Positions 44,541 through 56,396 of a stretch of DNA of 64,000 bases are shown piece by piece. The translations under genes and the position numbers were made by a program. The notes under the pieces are model-generated. The model was not told the origin of the DNA. It saw only the letters and a list, made by a program, of their open reading frames with translations, and did no database searches. Every line of letters begins with the position of its first letter. Within the stretch, counting starts at the first letter, position 1. The stretch is from Phragmites australis (taxonomy: Eukaryota; Streptophyta; Magnoliopsida; Poales; Poaceae), in the NCBI RefSeq assembly GCF_958298935.1, contig NC_084943.1:19647001-19711000 (forward strand), given 5' to 3'.

Positions 44541-45554
44541 CTTGCAGGCAAGGCTGTGCTCGATTCGGCTGCGAGCGAGGCTCCGGGCGAGCAGCGGGGG
44601 CGGGGATGGCCCAGCGGGGGGCCGGGGCGGTCGAGAAGACGACTGCTTCGGGACGGCCGTGTTTGTACTTACGCTGTGGCGGTGGCCTTTGAGCCGCCGT
44701 GTTTTCTTGTTGCGTTGGTGTTCGTCATCATCGGCTGTTGTGCCGGCGGCGTAGCTCAGCGGGGTGGTAGCCGAGATCTGGCAGCGATAGATACCAATTT
44801 TCATTGTCAAGTAAGAATTAAAAATAGTAGTGATAGTGTTTTGGAACTTACAATGATATCTTTTTTAGTGTTATTGATTTTTATTGTTACATTAAGTTTA
44901 TATAACTGCATAAGAATTTATTCTCGATCTTTGCATAGCTAGTGCGTACACAGTCCAAAGTACATCAAAACTAAACCCCTGCAAAACATTATCTGAAAAA
45001 GAGAAAAAAGAAACAAATAAATTATGATGGTGGATTAGTGATCCTAAGTCCAGAGGCCTGTCCATGCCGGTTAAAGAAATTATTGTGATGACTTTAAGAT
45101 CCAGAAGCTAGAAATCTATCCATACCGGTTAAAAATCTCTCTAACCTCTTGCTCCAATCGCGCGTGCACGATGCTGGTACCATCTCTCTCTTTTGTTAAA
45201 AACTACGAATCAAATCAATCTGTGCCATCTGATCAGAGTGTGTTCTTACGTTTTTCTACTGATATTTATGGAGACTAATTACTGCCGTGAGCTACAAACG
45301 CTCCTACTGCATTCTTGAATCGGCGTAACTGGAGCGGCAAATGAGAAATTAAATTGGAGCTGGAGCAGTCGCTGTGCTCAGCTTTGCATGTTTGGATGCG
45401 CATTGAATCGGTTGGATTCGTTGCTGGATCGCCATCGCCATGGCGGATAGGTTCTTAAATAGATGCTGTACCATTTGCCGCCATTGCTCACTACGCGAGC
45501 TCAGATCGGTCGCTGCTGTATTTGAAAGCAACCCTGTTGAAGTAGTTCACACTA

Positions 45555-45780
45555 TTCTACCGGGAATTAAAATTTTACTGAAATATTAGAAATTTCAGAG
45601 GGAAACAAAATATCTAATTTTAGAATCTTCTTTATTGACCTGTGGGACTTAAAAATCAGAGAACGAAAAATTCATGAAATTTTGATGAAATTTCATGAAT
45701 TTCTATCTTTTCACGGTGAAAAAAAATATAAAACGAAATTGAAAAATCCATGCTCGTATTACAATTTTGGGTCGTTTTGA
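45555..45780 (+). repeat. AAATTTCG-rich dispersed repeat, copy downstream of DUF538 gene
   Basis: Same family and orientation as 42290-42490. The remainder of 44760-46340 holds no recognisable gene. Confidence 0.55.
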
Positions 45781-46339
45781 AAAAAAATATAAAACTATAA
45801 TTAGCTTATGATTTGAGGTAGCAGGTAGAATGACTTTGCTGCAGTTCAAATATTCACATAATGGTATCGATTTTGGAATGGGATAAAAAGGAAGAGAAAA
45901 ATAATAATAATTTGCAATGGAAGTTCTGACATCACTTGCAGAGTTGTTCAGAAGTCGAGCTAGATGACTAAAAGCAATTTAGGTAGTATAGATTGAAAGG
46001 ACTGCGTACATGTGATGCGAGCAACAGTTGTTGCCGATCTTACACAGGTTGCTTTCTATTTTGATTTGGTAGAGAGTGGACACTGATTTCTGGCCAGCAA
46101 CTCAGCACGGCCATCTACATCTAATGGAGATTTGCAGCAAATTTCCTTATAATTCCTATGAAACCTTCTGAAACGTATCGACAAAAAGAAAGCTATGGCT
46201 CCGTAACCCCGATCAACGACTAATAAGCTATGGCTCTGTTTAGCGCAAAAACTGCTTCAATTACCACAAAGAAGAAAGCTAAAGTGATGCCAAACAGCAG
46301 GATTCGGCAACAACTTATGACCAAGCGGACAATAGTATT

Positions 46340-46720
46340 AAAAGCGGAAACCGTCTCGCACATAATTTTTGTAATAATATTATTTTACTAGAAAATTATA
46401 AAATAATAGTTAAATTCATAAAATTACAAAAATAGTGAACTGTCGGTACACGAAGTGCCGACTACGGACCTGTCGGGACTCCGCGTGCCGACATCCTACT
46501 TGGCAATAGGCCCAGGGTCCTATCGACATTTTGCGTGTCGACAAGCCCCCGATTGGACACCGATAAAACAATCGGTCATGGGAGAGCCAACAAGCCTACC
46601 AGTACATGGAATACCGATAGGTCTATCAACAAACAGAGTGCCGACATGTGGTATTTCAATAACTTTTTCATTTTTTTAGTAATATTATTTTGAAATTTGG
46701 AAATAGTCATTTAATGAGGC
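46340..46720. repeat. GTGCCGA-rich inverted-repeat element, copy 2
   Basis: Several GTGCCGAC/GTCGGNAC motifs (46443-46650) flanked by AT-rich arms (TAATAATATTATTTTACTAG near 46373; TAGTAATATTATTTTGAAAT near 46678, roughly inverted). The left arm plus motifs match 41455-41570 inverted. Confidence 0.55.
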
Positions 46721-47114
46721 AAAACCAAAGCAAAAGTCAGTATATATATGTCAACACTAAACAATACCTATTGTAATATTGAAATATTAAAGTGCGGAAA
46801 TCACCATAGACCATACACCGACTCTAACAGCGATAGTGACATGTTCGGTACATTTTTCACTTCATTATAGACATGTACCGATGAGAAACATAACATGCCA
46901 CAGGGAATTTAAATAAACCACATACAAAAAGTAACTATGACTTTAGCATACACAGTACAATTATGAAAGTAACACAGACATATACTAATTCTAAATCTAA
47001 CATGTCTTAATAAATTAAAACTAGTCAATTACTACTGACACTCTACTGAGTGCAGCATGTGTACTTACCCTTTCTCGCTGCCACAGGTCCAGCTTCACGA
47101 TTCCGATGTGCATT

Positions 47115-47628
47115 CTAGCGCTTCTGCTCCCTATCAGCCTCACGCACATCAGCTTTGAGGCAGTTTTGGTCCTTTCTCCTCTTCTGCTCTTCCTGTTGTA
47201 GGCGTTTGCGGGTCGCCTCTCTCCTCTCGTCGGCTTTCATTTCATGGAATCGTCTCCATGCCACCCGGTGTTGGGTGTGCAGGAGGAACACATCTTCTTC
47301 ACTTTGCTCAGTATCGATCCACTGTATGAACTCGCATAGTGGTGGCGGAGACTAGCAAAGAAGGAAAAATTTGTAAGTGGTAAATAATAAATAGTTGTGT
47401 TTTAGTTTTGCAATATATGAGTACCTAGTTACGGTGGCCACCATGGATGTTGTTCTCCAGTGGGTTGTACTCATAGTTGGTGCACATGAAAAACTTCATG
47501 ATGTAGGTGTTCGAGAAGTCGTTGGACCTCCGAACCCTACTCAGGTCTCCACACTAGCACATCGGAACTTTGACCCCAGCAGGCAAAAGATCCGACATTG
47601 ACTTCTTCAAGCGAGGATCAGAGGCCAT
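47115..47628 (-). pseudogene. GRF-type zinc-finger protein, MULE-associated type, broken
   Basis: Minus strand. Exon 1 from ATG 47628 reads MASDPRLKKSMSDLLPAGVK, VPMC, stop (TAG), CGDLSRVRRSND, then KFFMCTNYEY, which is the C-x-CG...C pattern of a GRF zinc finger with a stop between the first two Cys. Exon 2 (47351-47115, acceptor TGCTAG) reads SPPPLCEFIQWIDTEQSEED, then a Lys/Glu/Arg-rich coiled-coil-like tail ending VREADREQKR. Grass genomes hold many such GRF plus PPPLC[DE]F proteins near transposons. The internal stop and a phase mismatch at the intron point to a pseudogene. Confidence 0.65.
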
Positions 47629-47744
47629 TTTGGTAAGAGGAGAAAGCTTTGGTTTGTTGGGACAAGTTGCCTCATAGGCTACTATTTATATAGAAAACTA
47701 GTGCTGGTTCATAGACTGAGTCCATGGAGATTTTGTTTGAAAAC

Positions 47745-47937
47745 CTGAGTCTGAAAAGGATAATTATGAAAAGTCTACTTCTGAAAAACTATATGTCTAA
47801 AAAGCATATATCTGAAAAGGCTACATCTAAAAATACTATGTCTGAAAAAGCTACGTCTGAAAATGCCTCTTCTGAAAAGGCTAGTTCTGAAAAGCCATCA
47901 ACTTTTGAAAAGTCTATCTCTGAAAAGGCTATATCTT
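47745..47937 (+). repeat. 15-bp minisatellite (TCTGAAAAGGCTACG-like)
   Basis: About 12-13 degenerate copies of a 15-bp unit, producing an open frame of SEKAT-like pentapeptides. It lies between the divergent GRF-like pseudogenes, so it probably occupied promoter sequence. Coding use is unlikely. Confidence 0.85.
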
Positions 47938-48250
47938 AAATCATTGGATTAGGGTTAAACGTTATGATTAGCGTCGTACGTAAGGATTAACAGTAATGTT
48001 AACATAATTAATTCACGATAGTGCATCTATAAAAGGGTTCGCATAGTTCGAACCGTAGGCATAACGAAACAATGGATGCTAGAAGTGGGAGAGGGAGAAC
48101 TAGATGGTCTACTGACGCATGGAGGGCACCGGTGATATGGCCAAGTTCCTTTGGTCCTAGTGCGTATGAGGAGCCACTCGAGAGCTTCCCTTTGTAGGGG
48201 AAGAGTGAGCTTCGGCCATCCCATCATCTGAGGGCTTACGACCACCTGAA

Positions 48251-48605
48251 AGAGAAGTGACTGAAGTGCTCCCTTGGATACGACTGTGTTGTGTAGATGT
48301 ATGATGGTAGCATTAATGGTGGTTATCGATTCTTCCGATGTCCTCTTGGGAGGGTGAGATTGCCAACAAGTTTAGTATCGTATTGTAGGATATTTTAATC
48401 TTTAATTTCTAGGTATTTGCAGGAGTTAGAAGACGACGAGAGCTACCACTACATGAGATTGGTTGATCCTCCTGCTGAACAGAACATCCAAGAGTACATT
48501 CATCACTTGCAAGACCGTATCTTCGACCTGCAGCATGAGGTTGATGGTATTCCAATCCCTCTAGAGGAGGATGAGCTAATCATCCATATCGACGATTGTC
48601 GGTGA
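48251..48605 (+). pseudogene. GRF-like zinc-finger fragment with C-terminal exon, broken
   Basis: Plus strand. LKCSLGYDCVV, stop (TAG), MYDGSINGGYRFFRCPLG resembles a GRF finger with an in-frame stop. After an apparent intron ending TTTCTAG (48411) comes LQELEDDESYHYMRLVDPPA, EYIHHLQDRIFDLQHEV and a stop at 48603-48605, an acidic coiled-coil-like tail seen in the same protein class. Upstream, 48071-48240 may be its first exon (GRGRTRWSTDAWRAP). The family call is moderate. Confidence 0.45.
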
Positions 48606-51336
48606 TATGGGATCCGGGGGGTTCCCGAGTCCCGAGGCCATGAGGTTGATAAGGACATGAGGTGCTTGGTAGATCAATACCATCAGTCATATGCCCCATT
48701 TCAGCTAGTGACATAGGCCACTTCATGATAAGTGGGGGATGGTTGTGACGGATCAAAGTATGTAATAAGCATGGGCACAACCTTTGTCTCAATGTGTATG
48801 TCAAACATTGCAGGCAGTTGTTGGTCTATTCACACCTGTGGAAAGGCTTACAAACCAGCATCATAAAACTAAACAGTTACAGCTTCATTATAACCCGGTG
48901 GGTAATGATCTACGATCTCTTGCACAAAGTCTTTAAAATTTGTGGTGTAAGAATCTAAAACCTTCTCGATGCAAAAACAGCTGCAATCCATCCTACAGGT
49001 TTTAGGGTCACCAATAAGTTTGATTTCCAATAAGAAGCTCATTTTTGGATCCATCCTGTGACTCAAAACGATACTAAATTCATTACCACTACCACATGTT
49101 TCATACATTTCTATTGTGTTTCCTAATAATCGAGCTGAACAATCAATGTCTAATGATGGGGATAATGATATGGTTGAGCACCTTCAGGGAGCCATCATGC
49201 CGAGGACTACCCACTGCACTCGCCACCCCCTTCGACTGAGCTCCACGACAACCGCCCACACCCTCCTGAACACTTGACCTCTTGGCAGCCGTGTACCTTG
49301 CTCCCGTCAACCGCTCACCGCCCGAGCTCCATGACAGCCGCGCGCCGCCCGCGCACTCTCGGCCGCCATGTGCGTCGCCTGACCTCTGGTAGCCGCGTGC
49401 CTTGCTCCTGTCAGCCGCTCGCCACCCGACCTCCACTTCCTGCTCGCTCCATCTATTTGTTTTTTGGAGGATGCGAGATGCGGACCTCGATTTCAGATAG
49501 AAAAAAAGAGAGGGTCCACTGGTCAGTACTAAACATGGGACAAGGGCACTATAGCTATTATAAAAAAAACTGACACACCCTGGTGACGGAGGTGGATAGA
49601 ATGGTACGTAAGGCATGGAAATTAGATCATGTGGCAGTGAAGGAACTCGAAATTTTCATTGGCAGTGAGGGCATTAGGTCATTATTCAGTGGACTGAAGA
49701 AATTTTGCCTTGGATTTTTTCCACTCTAAAGATTGGGCTTGTAGATTTGCTATGCCAAAGATTTGTTTCGCAAAATTGCCATTCAAAATATTGCCTTTTT
49801 ATTTCCTTGTCATTATATCAATATTTTAAAACTGTATAATGGCAAGAAAATAAAAAAGAGAACGTTTTGAGTAGCAATTCTACTAAGCCAATTTTAGAGG
49901 TAAAATTGCGAAGCCTATTCTTTAGAGTGGTAAAATCTAAATTTATGACCAAGACTATGCTGACAACGCTGGTTTTATCTTATGATTTTTCGCATCACGG
50001 TGTGTGATGATGGCGGTCTAGTGCTGCATTCAATCATTTCCTCCCTTCCAAAATTCTGTATGTGTACCTTTTAATTAGCATACCTTTTAGAATACTTGGC
50101 CATCTATATGACATCCCCGGTCTTGATCTAGCATGCAATACATCACAATCCGGGAAGTATTTTTGCCTTCAGTACCCGTGCACAAAGAGACTCCGGACAG
50201 GTGAGCAATCTCCATCCCTGACGTGCCAACATGACCTTAATCCTCCCTTCTTCTTTGAGCGCGAAAGCTTCTCCCATCCAATCCAGTGTAATTTATGCTC
50301 GTCATTTTGTTGGCTCCACCAATACCGGCATATTAGAGTGCTAATTTGATCACAAAAAGTATTTGTCAAATGGTTAGAATATTATGGGTAGAGAACTAGC
50401 TAGAAGCTGCAATTGGAGGGGGTCCGAAATTGTTGAGTATTTTTACCCCCATTGCAGGATCACGAAAGCAATGAAAAGAAAACCAGGCCGGCCGATAATT
50501 TACAGATTGTGAGCCTAAAATTAAAGGCCCACTAAGAGTGTGCAACCTAAATGATGCCACGGATATTGCCTCTGTTGAATTCCATACTATGGGCAACCAT
50601 TTTTCTTCTTTTTAAGCTCCTTTGGAAGGCAGTAATTTCGTAGGAATCTGTTCAATTTCATAGAAAAAATACAAGATTTAGGAAAAAATTCCGCGTTCGA
50701 AAGGAGACCTTCGTTTTTTATTTACCCTGTCTTCTATTGCAGCTATCGATGAAGCGATCAGCTGTGTTTGGCTGATCTTTTTGTCAGGATTTTTTAAGAT
50801 GATTTTTATCTTTCTAAGATGTTTAGTTGAATTGTTGTCCTCCTGATGAGAAAGTGTTTACCCCAGAATAAGTACAACCGAACCATTTAAATTTGAGCAG
50901 CAACATCTTCTTTTGCAAAGCTAGCAACAATCTCTCGGTGACAATTCAATTGGCAGCACACAAATAGGTACCATTATACTAGCCCTCGAAATACAGACCG
51001 TGCCGTTTCTAACAACGGAAGGTAATCGCGTGGCACGTTCCAAACACTCTGACAGTCGTTGCACAAGTAGCAATGCAAGGTAGCAGCACTAGTTACTCTG
51101 TAAATACAAAATTGTATGGGTTTATACATATGGTTTATCTCAAGTCATCCATCCTTTCTATCTGAGACTCATTTATATTTTTATTCTTCTCATTTACTTC
51201 ATAAAAAATAATGACATACTTCTATTATACTAATCTCAACACAAATGAACAGTCATTATAAGCTATATGTGCGCATGCATGTGTTAAAATTTCCGTAAGT
51301 ACTCTAGTCGCAGAGCTTTCACAAGAAGCATATTAA
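48606..51336. other. Long stretch without recognised gene
   Basis: A GC-rich island at 49190-49450 has open frames on both strands without recognisable domains. The rest is AT-rich. Nothing supports a functional gene. Confidence 0.5.
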
Positions 51337-51807
51337 GGCCTGTTTGGTAGAGTATCTTTGATCTAAATTAGCGAGGGGAAATGATTTTCTAGAAAAAAAT
51401 AATTTTATAGTTAAAAGTGATTATCTAAGATAAACTCTACGAAGGAAATGATTCTGTTGTGAAGTGAATCAGATAAAACTGATTTTTTTAGTTCTCAACT
51501 ATTTTATTTCAGATAATCACTCCCACAAAAACACTCTAAAAACTATAAATTATTAGAAACGGATCTAGACCGGGCTGGAGGTGCTACAGCACGAGCCTAG
51601 CCCAATGAACTAAAGGTAAACATGTGTAATAGTAGGCCCAAAAGACTAGAATTCAGTTAAATTTTTATTGGCTCAGCACTTGCCTATTGGGCCTGCATCT
51701 GTCCATGGGCCATCCTGGCTCCGTCACTGTAAACTATAAACTAATATTTTATAAAACTCTCATTAATCCCATTCTAAAAATGATATGAGAGGCCTGCCAA
51801 ATAGGCC
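51337..51807. mobile_element. TIR element (GGCCTRTTTGG termini), interrupted by a hAT MITE
   Basis: Termini GGCCTGTTTGGTAGAG and, inverted, GGCCTATTTGGCAGG bound 471 bp of AT-rich sequence. No clean target copy was seen. On either side lie related 22-bp direct repeats (CGCAGAGCTTTCACAAGAAG at 51309 and CGCAAAGCTTTCACAAGAGG at 51814). Confidence 0.6.
51554..51729. mobile_element. hAT-type MITE nested in the TIR element
   Basis: The right end read inward is CAGTGACGGAGCCAGG; the left end TAGAAACGGATCTAG is a degenerate match. It is flanked by TAAATTAT (51546-51553) and TAAACTAT (51730-51737), a 7/8 match to the 8-bp target duplication expected of hAT elements. Confidence 0.65.
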
Positions 51808-51835
51808 ACTGTTCGCAAAGCTTTCACAAGAGGCA

Positions 51836-53798
51836 CAGATCGACCGCCCAGCTCAGATATCCCCGTCAATTAAGCCCTAGTCATGCGATTAGCTAATGAT
51901 TACCACTTGTAAGTATAGAACTCCCCTAATAATTATAAACGACAGGTATAGAACTGTCTTTGACCGTTGACCACGGACAAGCCTGACGTGGCAGCAGGCG
52001 CGGGTGGGCCCCGGTCCAGCCCGTGATGTGCGGCTCGGCTCTGCTGACGTGGCCCCGCGACGGCGACGCCCCGATGGCAAATTGACCGCCCTGCCCCTCC
52101 TCCTCTGCTCTGCTGCATGCTGAGACCTGAGGAGCTGCCACGTAAGAAGGGTGGATCCTGGGGCTTTACTGCTCTGTAGCCGATGAAGATCTCCTGAATC
52201 ATTTTCTCGTAGCCAATGAAAGTCTCTCTGAATAACTTTTTTTATCATAGATGAGAAAGAAGAAGAAAAAAAGGAAAAAGAAAAGACAAAAGAGGGAGTT
52301 AGATGAGCCCTTACCTAATCCCCTTCCTCTGTCACTGACGTAAGAGATATAAAACTGTAGGTGTTTTGTGCTCTCTATTATATGTGCATGTGGCTTGAAG
52401 ATATTACATCGACATTTGATCCGTTAATGTGATGGTTTGATCGATCGTGTCAAACTTATACATGTAGGGTCATTATTGGCAATGCATCGCTGCAAGTAAT
52501 ATTCATGTATAAGTCATGGAAGAGTCTTCCATGTTGGGCTTTGGATATTTTCTTACTAAAGTCAGGGAAAACTTTCGGGGTAGTGCATCATGTCAGAGTT
52601 TAGATGAGCTGAGGCGGCTAGCGTTGTATTAATTTGCGCCTTAGTTTCCCATGTTTTTTTTCTTTTTCGTTTATTTGTTTTCGTTTTCTTTTGCGCCTTA
52701 GTTTCTCATGTTAATTTGCGCCTTAGTTTCTTTTTCGTTTTCTAATTTAATATGCATATATGTCTTATTTTCCTCCTTTAATGTGAAAACATGCGAAGCT
52801 TCTGTGTATTCTTCAAAAAAAGGATTTTAGATGACCCAGAAGAGGGAGGTTGAGGAGAGGACAGGTGCATGACATCTATGCATGTGCCTAATCGATTATA
52901 TTGCTTGTCAAGGTCAAGCAAGTGCATATGCATGCATCCTCCAAGTTTAGGTTTTTTTTTGCTCAAGCATATTCAAGGAGCCCATAAAAGTGAGCTTTAT
53001 CCCTTCCAAATTTGTTAGCTATAGCTTGATGACTTAGTTGACGTACATATGATATCAAAGATGAAATCTTATTCTTGCTGCTTCCTTGTTAGTTGCAGCA
53101 GTACATGCTCAGTACCTTGTAAAGATTGAGGAAATTATTCTAACCTTTTTAGACCAAATTTAAAAAGCTACTGCTGGGGAATTCCCACGTGGTTTGGAGA
53201 ATTCTAGTGGAGGTTGGACAGATAATGATCATCTTGGAGAATCTTTAGCTAGATATCTTGGAGCTGCAAGCCACGCATGCATATGTGCAATGCTTGTGTA
53301 ATGCAAAGGCAAAAGTCATGTGTGCCTTATCTTTCTTCTCGTAGCTTCTGTCCTTTCTTCGAAATTGTGACCAAGCAGGCACATATGAGTGGAGTTAATT
53401 CTTCAAGTAGTATATGATACTACTAAATTTTTTTTTTCATTTCTTTTTGAGAATATTGAGCAAGATAAAGTTTGATGGGTTACAGAACTCTCCATATATG
53501 CATGCATCTTAAAATTCATAACTAATCCAAATTATATTAATTAGGTCTTCTGAGCAGTTGGAATATTCTTCCATCAATTGAAACTAATGTAAGAGAAAGT
53601 GAGAGAGTGATGAGACTTGCTGAGAAGACATTTTGGACACATGAATATATAATTGCCCAAAAGTTTGAATATCAATCATCTATAGATATATCCTTGTACA
53701 TTGTACAACAATGTTTCAATATAGATAAATGCTTTCCTTTTAAACCTCTAGAGAAGAGTGAACCTTAAGAGGCAAAAAACTAACAGCCCCACACAAAT
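51836..53798. other. Intergenic, downstream of the MYB gene
   Basis: 51960-52140 is GC-rich with short frames. The rest is AT-rich with T-tracts and TATATGCATGCAT-type repeats. No gene recognised. Confidence 0.5.
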
Positions 53799-53948
53799 AT
53801 ATATTCTAACTTCAAAAGTTACTATAAGAAAGTATCTAAACACCCCCTTATAGATATATATAAGGGGGTGTGTAGAAACTTTCTTATATATATATAAAAG
53901 GGGGTGTGTAGAAACTTTCTTATAGTAACTTTTGAAGTTAGAATATAT
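53799..53948. mobile_element. MITE-like perfect foldback with internal duplication
   Basis: The arm ATATTCTAACTTCAAAAG TTACTATAAGAAAGT (from about 53801) pairs with ACTTTCTTATAGTAA CTTTTGAAGTTAGAATAT (to about 53946). Inside, CACCCCCTTATA pairs with TATAAGGGGGTGTG. The right half contains the AAGGGGGTGTGTAGAAAC block twice (about 53862 and 53898). Transcribed, this gives a long near-perfect hairpin. It lies about 95 bp past the MYB stop codon, probably in its 3' UTR. Confidence 0.75.
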
Positions 53949-54043
53949 GTACTAACTAGTAACTATACATGACTTCTCTCTCGTAAGTTATCTATCAACA
54001 CCATTAATCGTGTACTTTTAACCCTTTGATAACATAAAATTGT

Positions 54044-55519
54044 TCATTGCATCTTCCAAATGTCCTCCAATGCCCAAAAGTTCTCAGTGATGCCCTCGGA
54101 GAAGCCTTGCACCCATCCACTGAGCTCCGTGTCCTGAAACTGGCCACCGTTGGCATGTGCCGACTGATGGTGATCGTCTGACCACATCCACCCTTGATTC
54201 GTCTCCTGCGTCCAATCCCCACCGTCCACCGGCATCTCCCCCGCGCGCACCTTTGCGAAGAGGCCCCCGTCGTACGACTGGTCCGACGTCGCGAACGAGT
54301 CCGACGACGAGGTCATCACCATGCCGGACAACTGGGCGTGGACGTCGACGTCGGAGGCGATGTAGCCACCGTGGTCACCGGCGGACTGCTGCTGGGCGCG
54401 GAGGAGGCGGCGGAGGTGGTCGTCGACGTCGACGAGGCGCGGCGTCCACAGGTACCTCATGGCGTCCTTGAATCGCTGGCTGTTGGCGTCGCAGTTGAGC
54501 TGCTTGGCGTGTTTTTGCACCCGGGTCCTCCAGTAGTTCTTGATCTCGTTGTCGGTCCTCCCGGGTAGATGCTGCGCGATCTTCGACCACCTGCGCAAAT
54601 CAAACATGGATGAGGGGGCAAAACATAATTAGAAGTAAAGAAGCAAAAGCTTGTAGAATCGCTAGCACGTGGAGAGAGAAAGTAGAGGCGTGCAGCTTTA
54701 AAACTCGTGAAACTTTCATGCAGAGTGTCGAGTGAAAGTGTAAGGCATGCATCCACTTTGAAAAGACTTGTACGATCAAAATTGTGCCGTGTGTTTGATT
54801 TGTCCTAACATATCTAGATAAATGTAATTAACTAAACATTCTTTTTTCATTAAATAATACTTCGACACGTGTTGGGTCACGAGCTAGCGTTCAAGCGTGC
54901 GTCCACACGAGTCTAAATAATACTTGGGCACTCGAGGTGCGCGCGTGCCGGCCGCCGCCGCCGCACTGGCCACGACGATCGTGGCCGGCAGCCGGAACAG
55001 TGACGTGACACTGACAAGAAGCTGATGGTTGAGTGTTTGATTGGTTGATTGATTGATTGATTACCGGTTGCCCCAGCGGGAGTGGAGGTCGAGGATGAGC
55101 AGCTGCTCGTCGGCAGTGAAGTTGCCGCGCTTCACGTCCGGCCGGAGGTAGTTCAGCCACCGCAGCCGGCAGCTCTTGCCCGTCCGCCTCAGCCCTGCGC
55201 CACACGCGTACGTTTCAGAACGGCAGATCATGCATGCGTGCTAGTAAGAGAGAGCTGGGCGTGGCCCGCCGGACGGCTGGCGTGCGTGCGTACCGGCGGC
55301 GCGGGCGAGGGAGTTCCAGCGGCCCTCCCCGTGGTCGGCGATGTAGTTGACGAGGGTGAGGTCCTCATCGACGGTCCACGGGCCGCGCCGGAGCTCCAGC
55401 TGCTCCTCCTCCTGTGCTTCCCCGTCGTGGTGGCTGTGGTCGTCGTCGAGCACTACGGGGACGGGAGAGCATGCCATGGCCACGGCGTTGCTGCTCCTGC
55501 TCCTCTGTGGTGTGGCCAT
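54044..55519 (-). CDS. R2R3-MYB transcription factor, subgroup 20
   Basis: Three exons on the minus strand: 55519-55294, 55194-55065 and 54590-54044, all GT-AG, in the conserved R2R3-MYB intron positions; total 300 aa. R2 is [20 protein letters not shown]...[20 protein letters not shown] and R3 is [20 protein letters not shown]...[20 protein letters not shown], with the regular Trp (or Phe) spacing and [14 protein letters not shown] after it. The [19 protein letters not shown] motif and the end [11 protein letters not shown] are typical of subgroup 20 (MYB2, MYB62, MYB78, MYB108, MYB112 type), which act in stress, jasmonate, phosphate and anther responses. The N-terminus has an acidic/His stretch ([16 protein letters not shown]). 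The protein should be nuclear. The leader is CT-rich. The start chosen (55519) is the first ATG after the predicted transcription start. The exact orthologue cannot be named from here. Confidence 0.93.
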
Positions 55520-55653
55520 TTTGCTGATTAATAACTAGTTGTAAGGAGAGAGAAAGGAGGAGAGGGAGTAGAGAGAGATAGAGTAGCGGATTAATTGAAA
55601 AGTTGGGGGAGAGAGAAAGAGAAGTTGGATTAGTTGGAGAGGGATGGCAAGTC

Positions 55654-55661
55654 CTTTTATA
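55654..55661 (-). promoter_or_regulatory. TATA box of the MYB gene
   Basis: TATAAAAG on the minus strand, about 135 bp before the ATG, followed by a CT-rich leader. Confidence 0.7.
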
Positions 55662-56031
55662 GCCTTGATGTGTGTGAGGAGAGATAGTGATAGAGATAAA
55701 GAGGGAGTAAAGCACGTGTGTGTGTTCAAGAGGAGAGAGGGAGGGGAATGGTTGTCATATGGGAGTGGTTACACAGCAAATTAATCATGAGTTCTTTTTA
55801 CATGAATTTGTTTAGAGAGTTCATTAAAGTCTCCAAGTTAACTTTGTACTAATTAAACAAATTGCTTTGGCAATGAAAAAAGATTAGTCCCATGGCTGGT
55901 TGTGCATGTGAGCTCTGCTCAAACTATTTTGGAAAGATCTTCATGACCACATAAACTTTGCACAACCACAAAAAGGAGACCAGTTATGTGTCAACTCTTG
56001 CCCATGTGAGCAACCCAACCCAAACCGCTTA

Positions 56032-56034
<3 letters not shown>

Positions 56035-56103
<69 letters not shown>
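56035..56103. repeat. (CT)n microsatellite upstream of the MYB gene
   Basis: About 34 uninterrupted CT units, some 370 bp upstream of the predicted TATA box. Long uninterrupted tracts of this type are usually length-polymorphic. Confidence 0.95.
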
Positions 56104-56106
<3 letters not shown>

Positions 56107-56396
56107 CCTTGCCATGTGTCCAAAACGTACATAATGCAGCAATGTGCATCACTTCATCTCATGTCACCATGTTGATGCATGCATGTTCTCTTCATTCTAA
56201 GCTTGTTCGAGCACATCGGCGGCACCACGTGAACAACGCGACCGGCCCCTCTCTATCTCTTCTGGTGATACGAATGACGCAGCTCTCCTCCTCCGATCGG
56301 TTAGACGGTCGCGTGAAATATATGATGATGCATGCATCGACGTTCGATCAGCTCCCCGGCCGTTCCTTGCAGATGCAAGAGAGAAGTCGATGGCGG

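Noticed and set aside
49143..49616. 157-codon minus-strand frame and overlapping plus frames in a GC-rich island
   Set aside because: No domain, no conserved motif, no splice context; probably composition-driven.
55941..56132. Arg-Glu repeat protein
   Set aside because: It is a translation of the (CT)n microsatellite.
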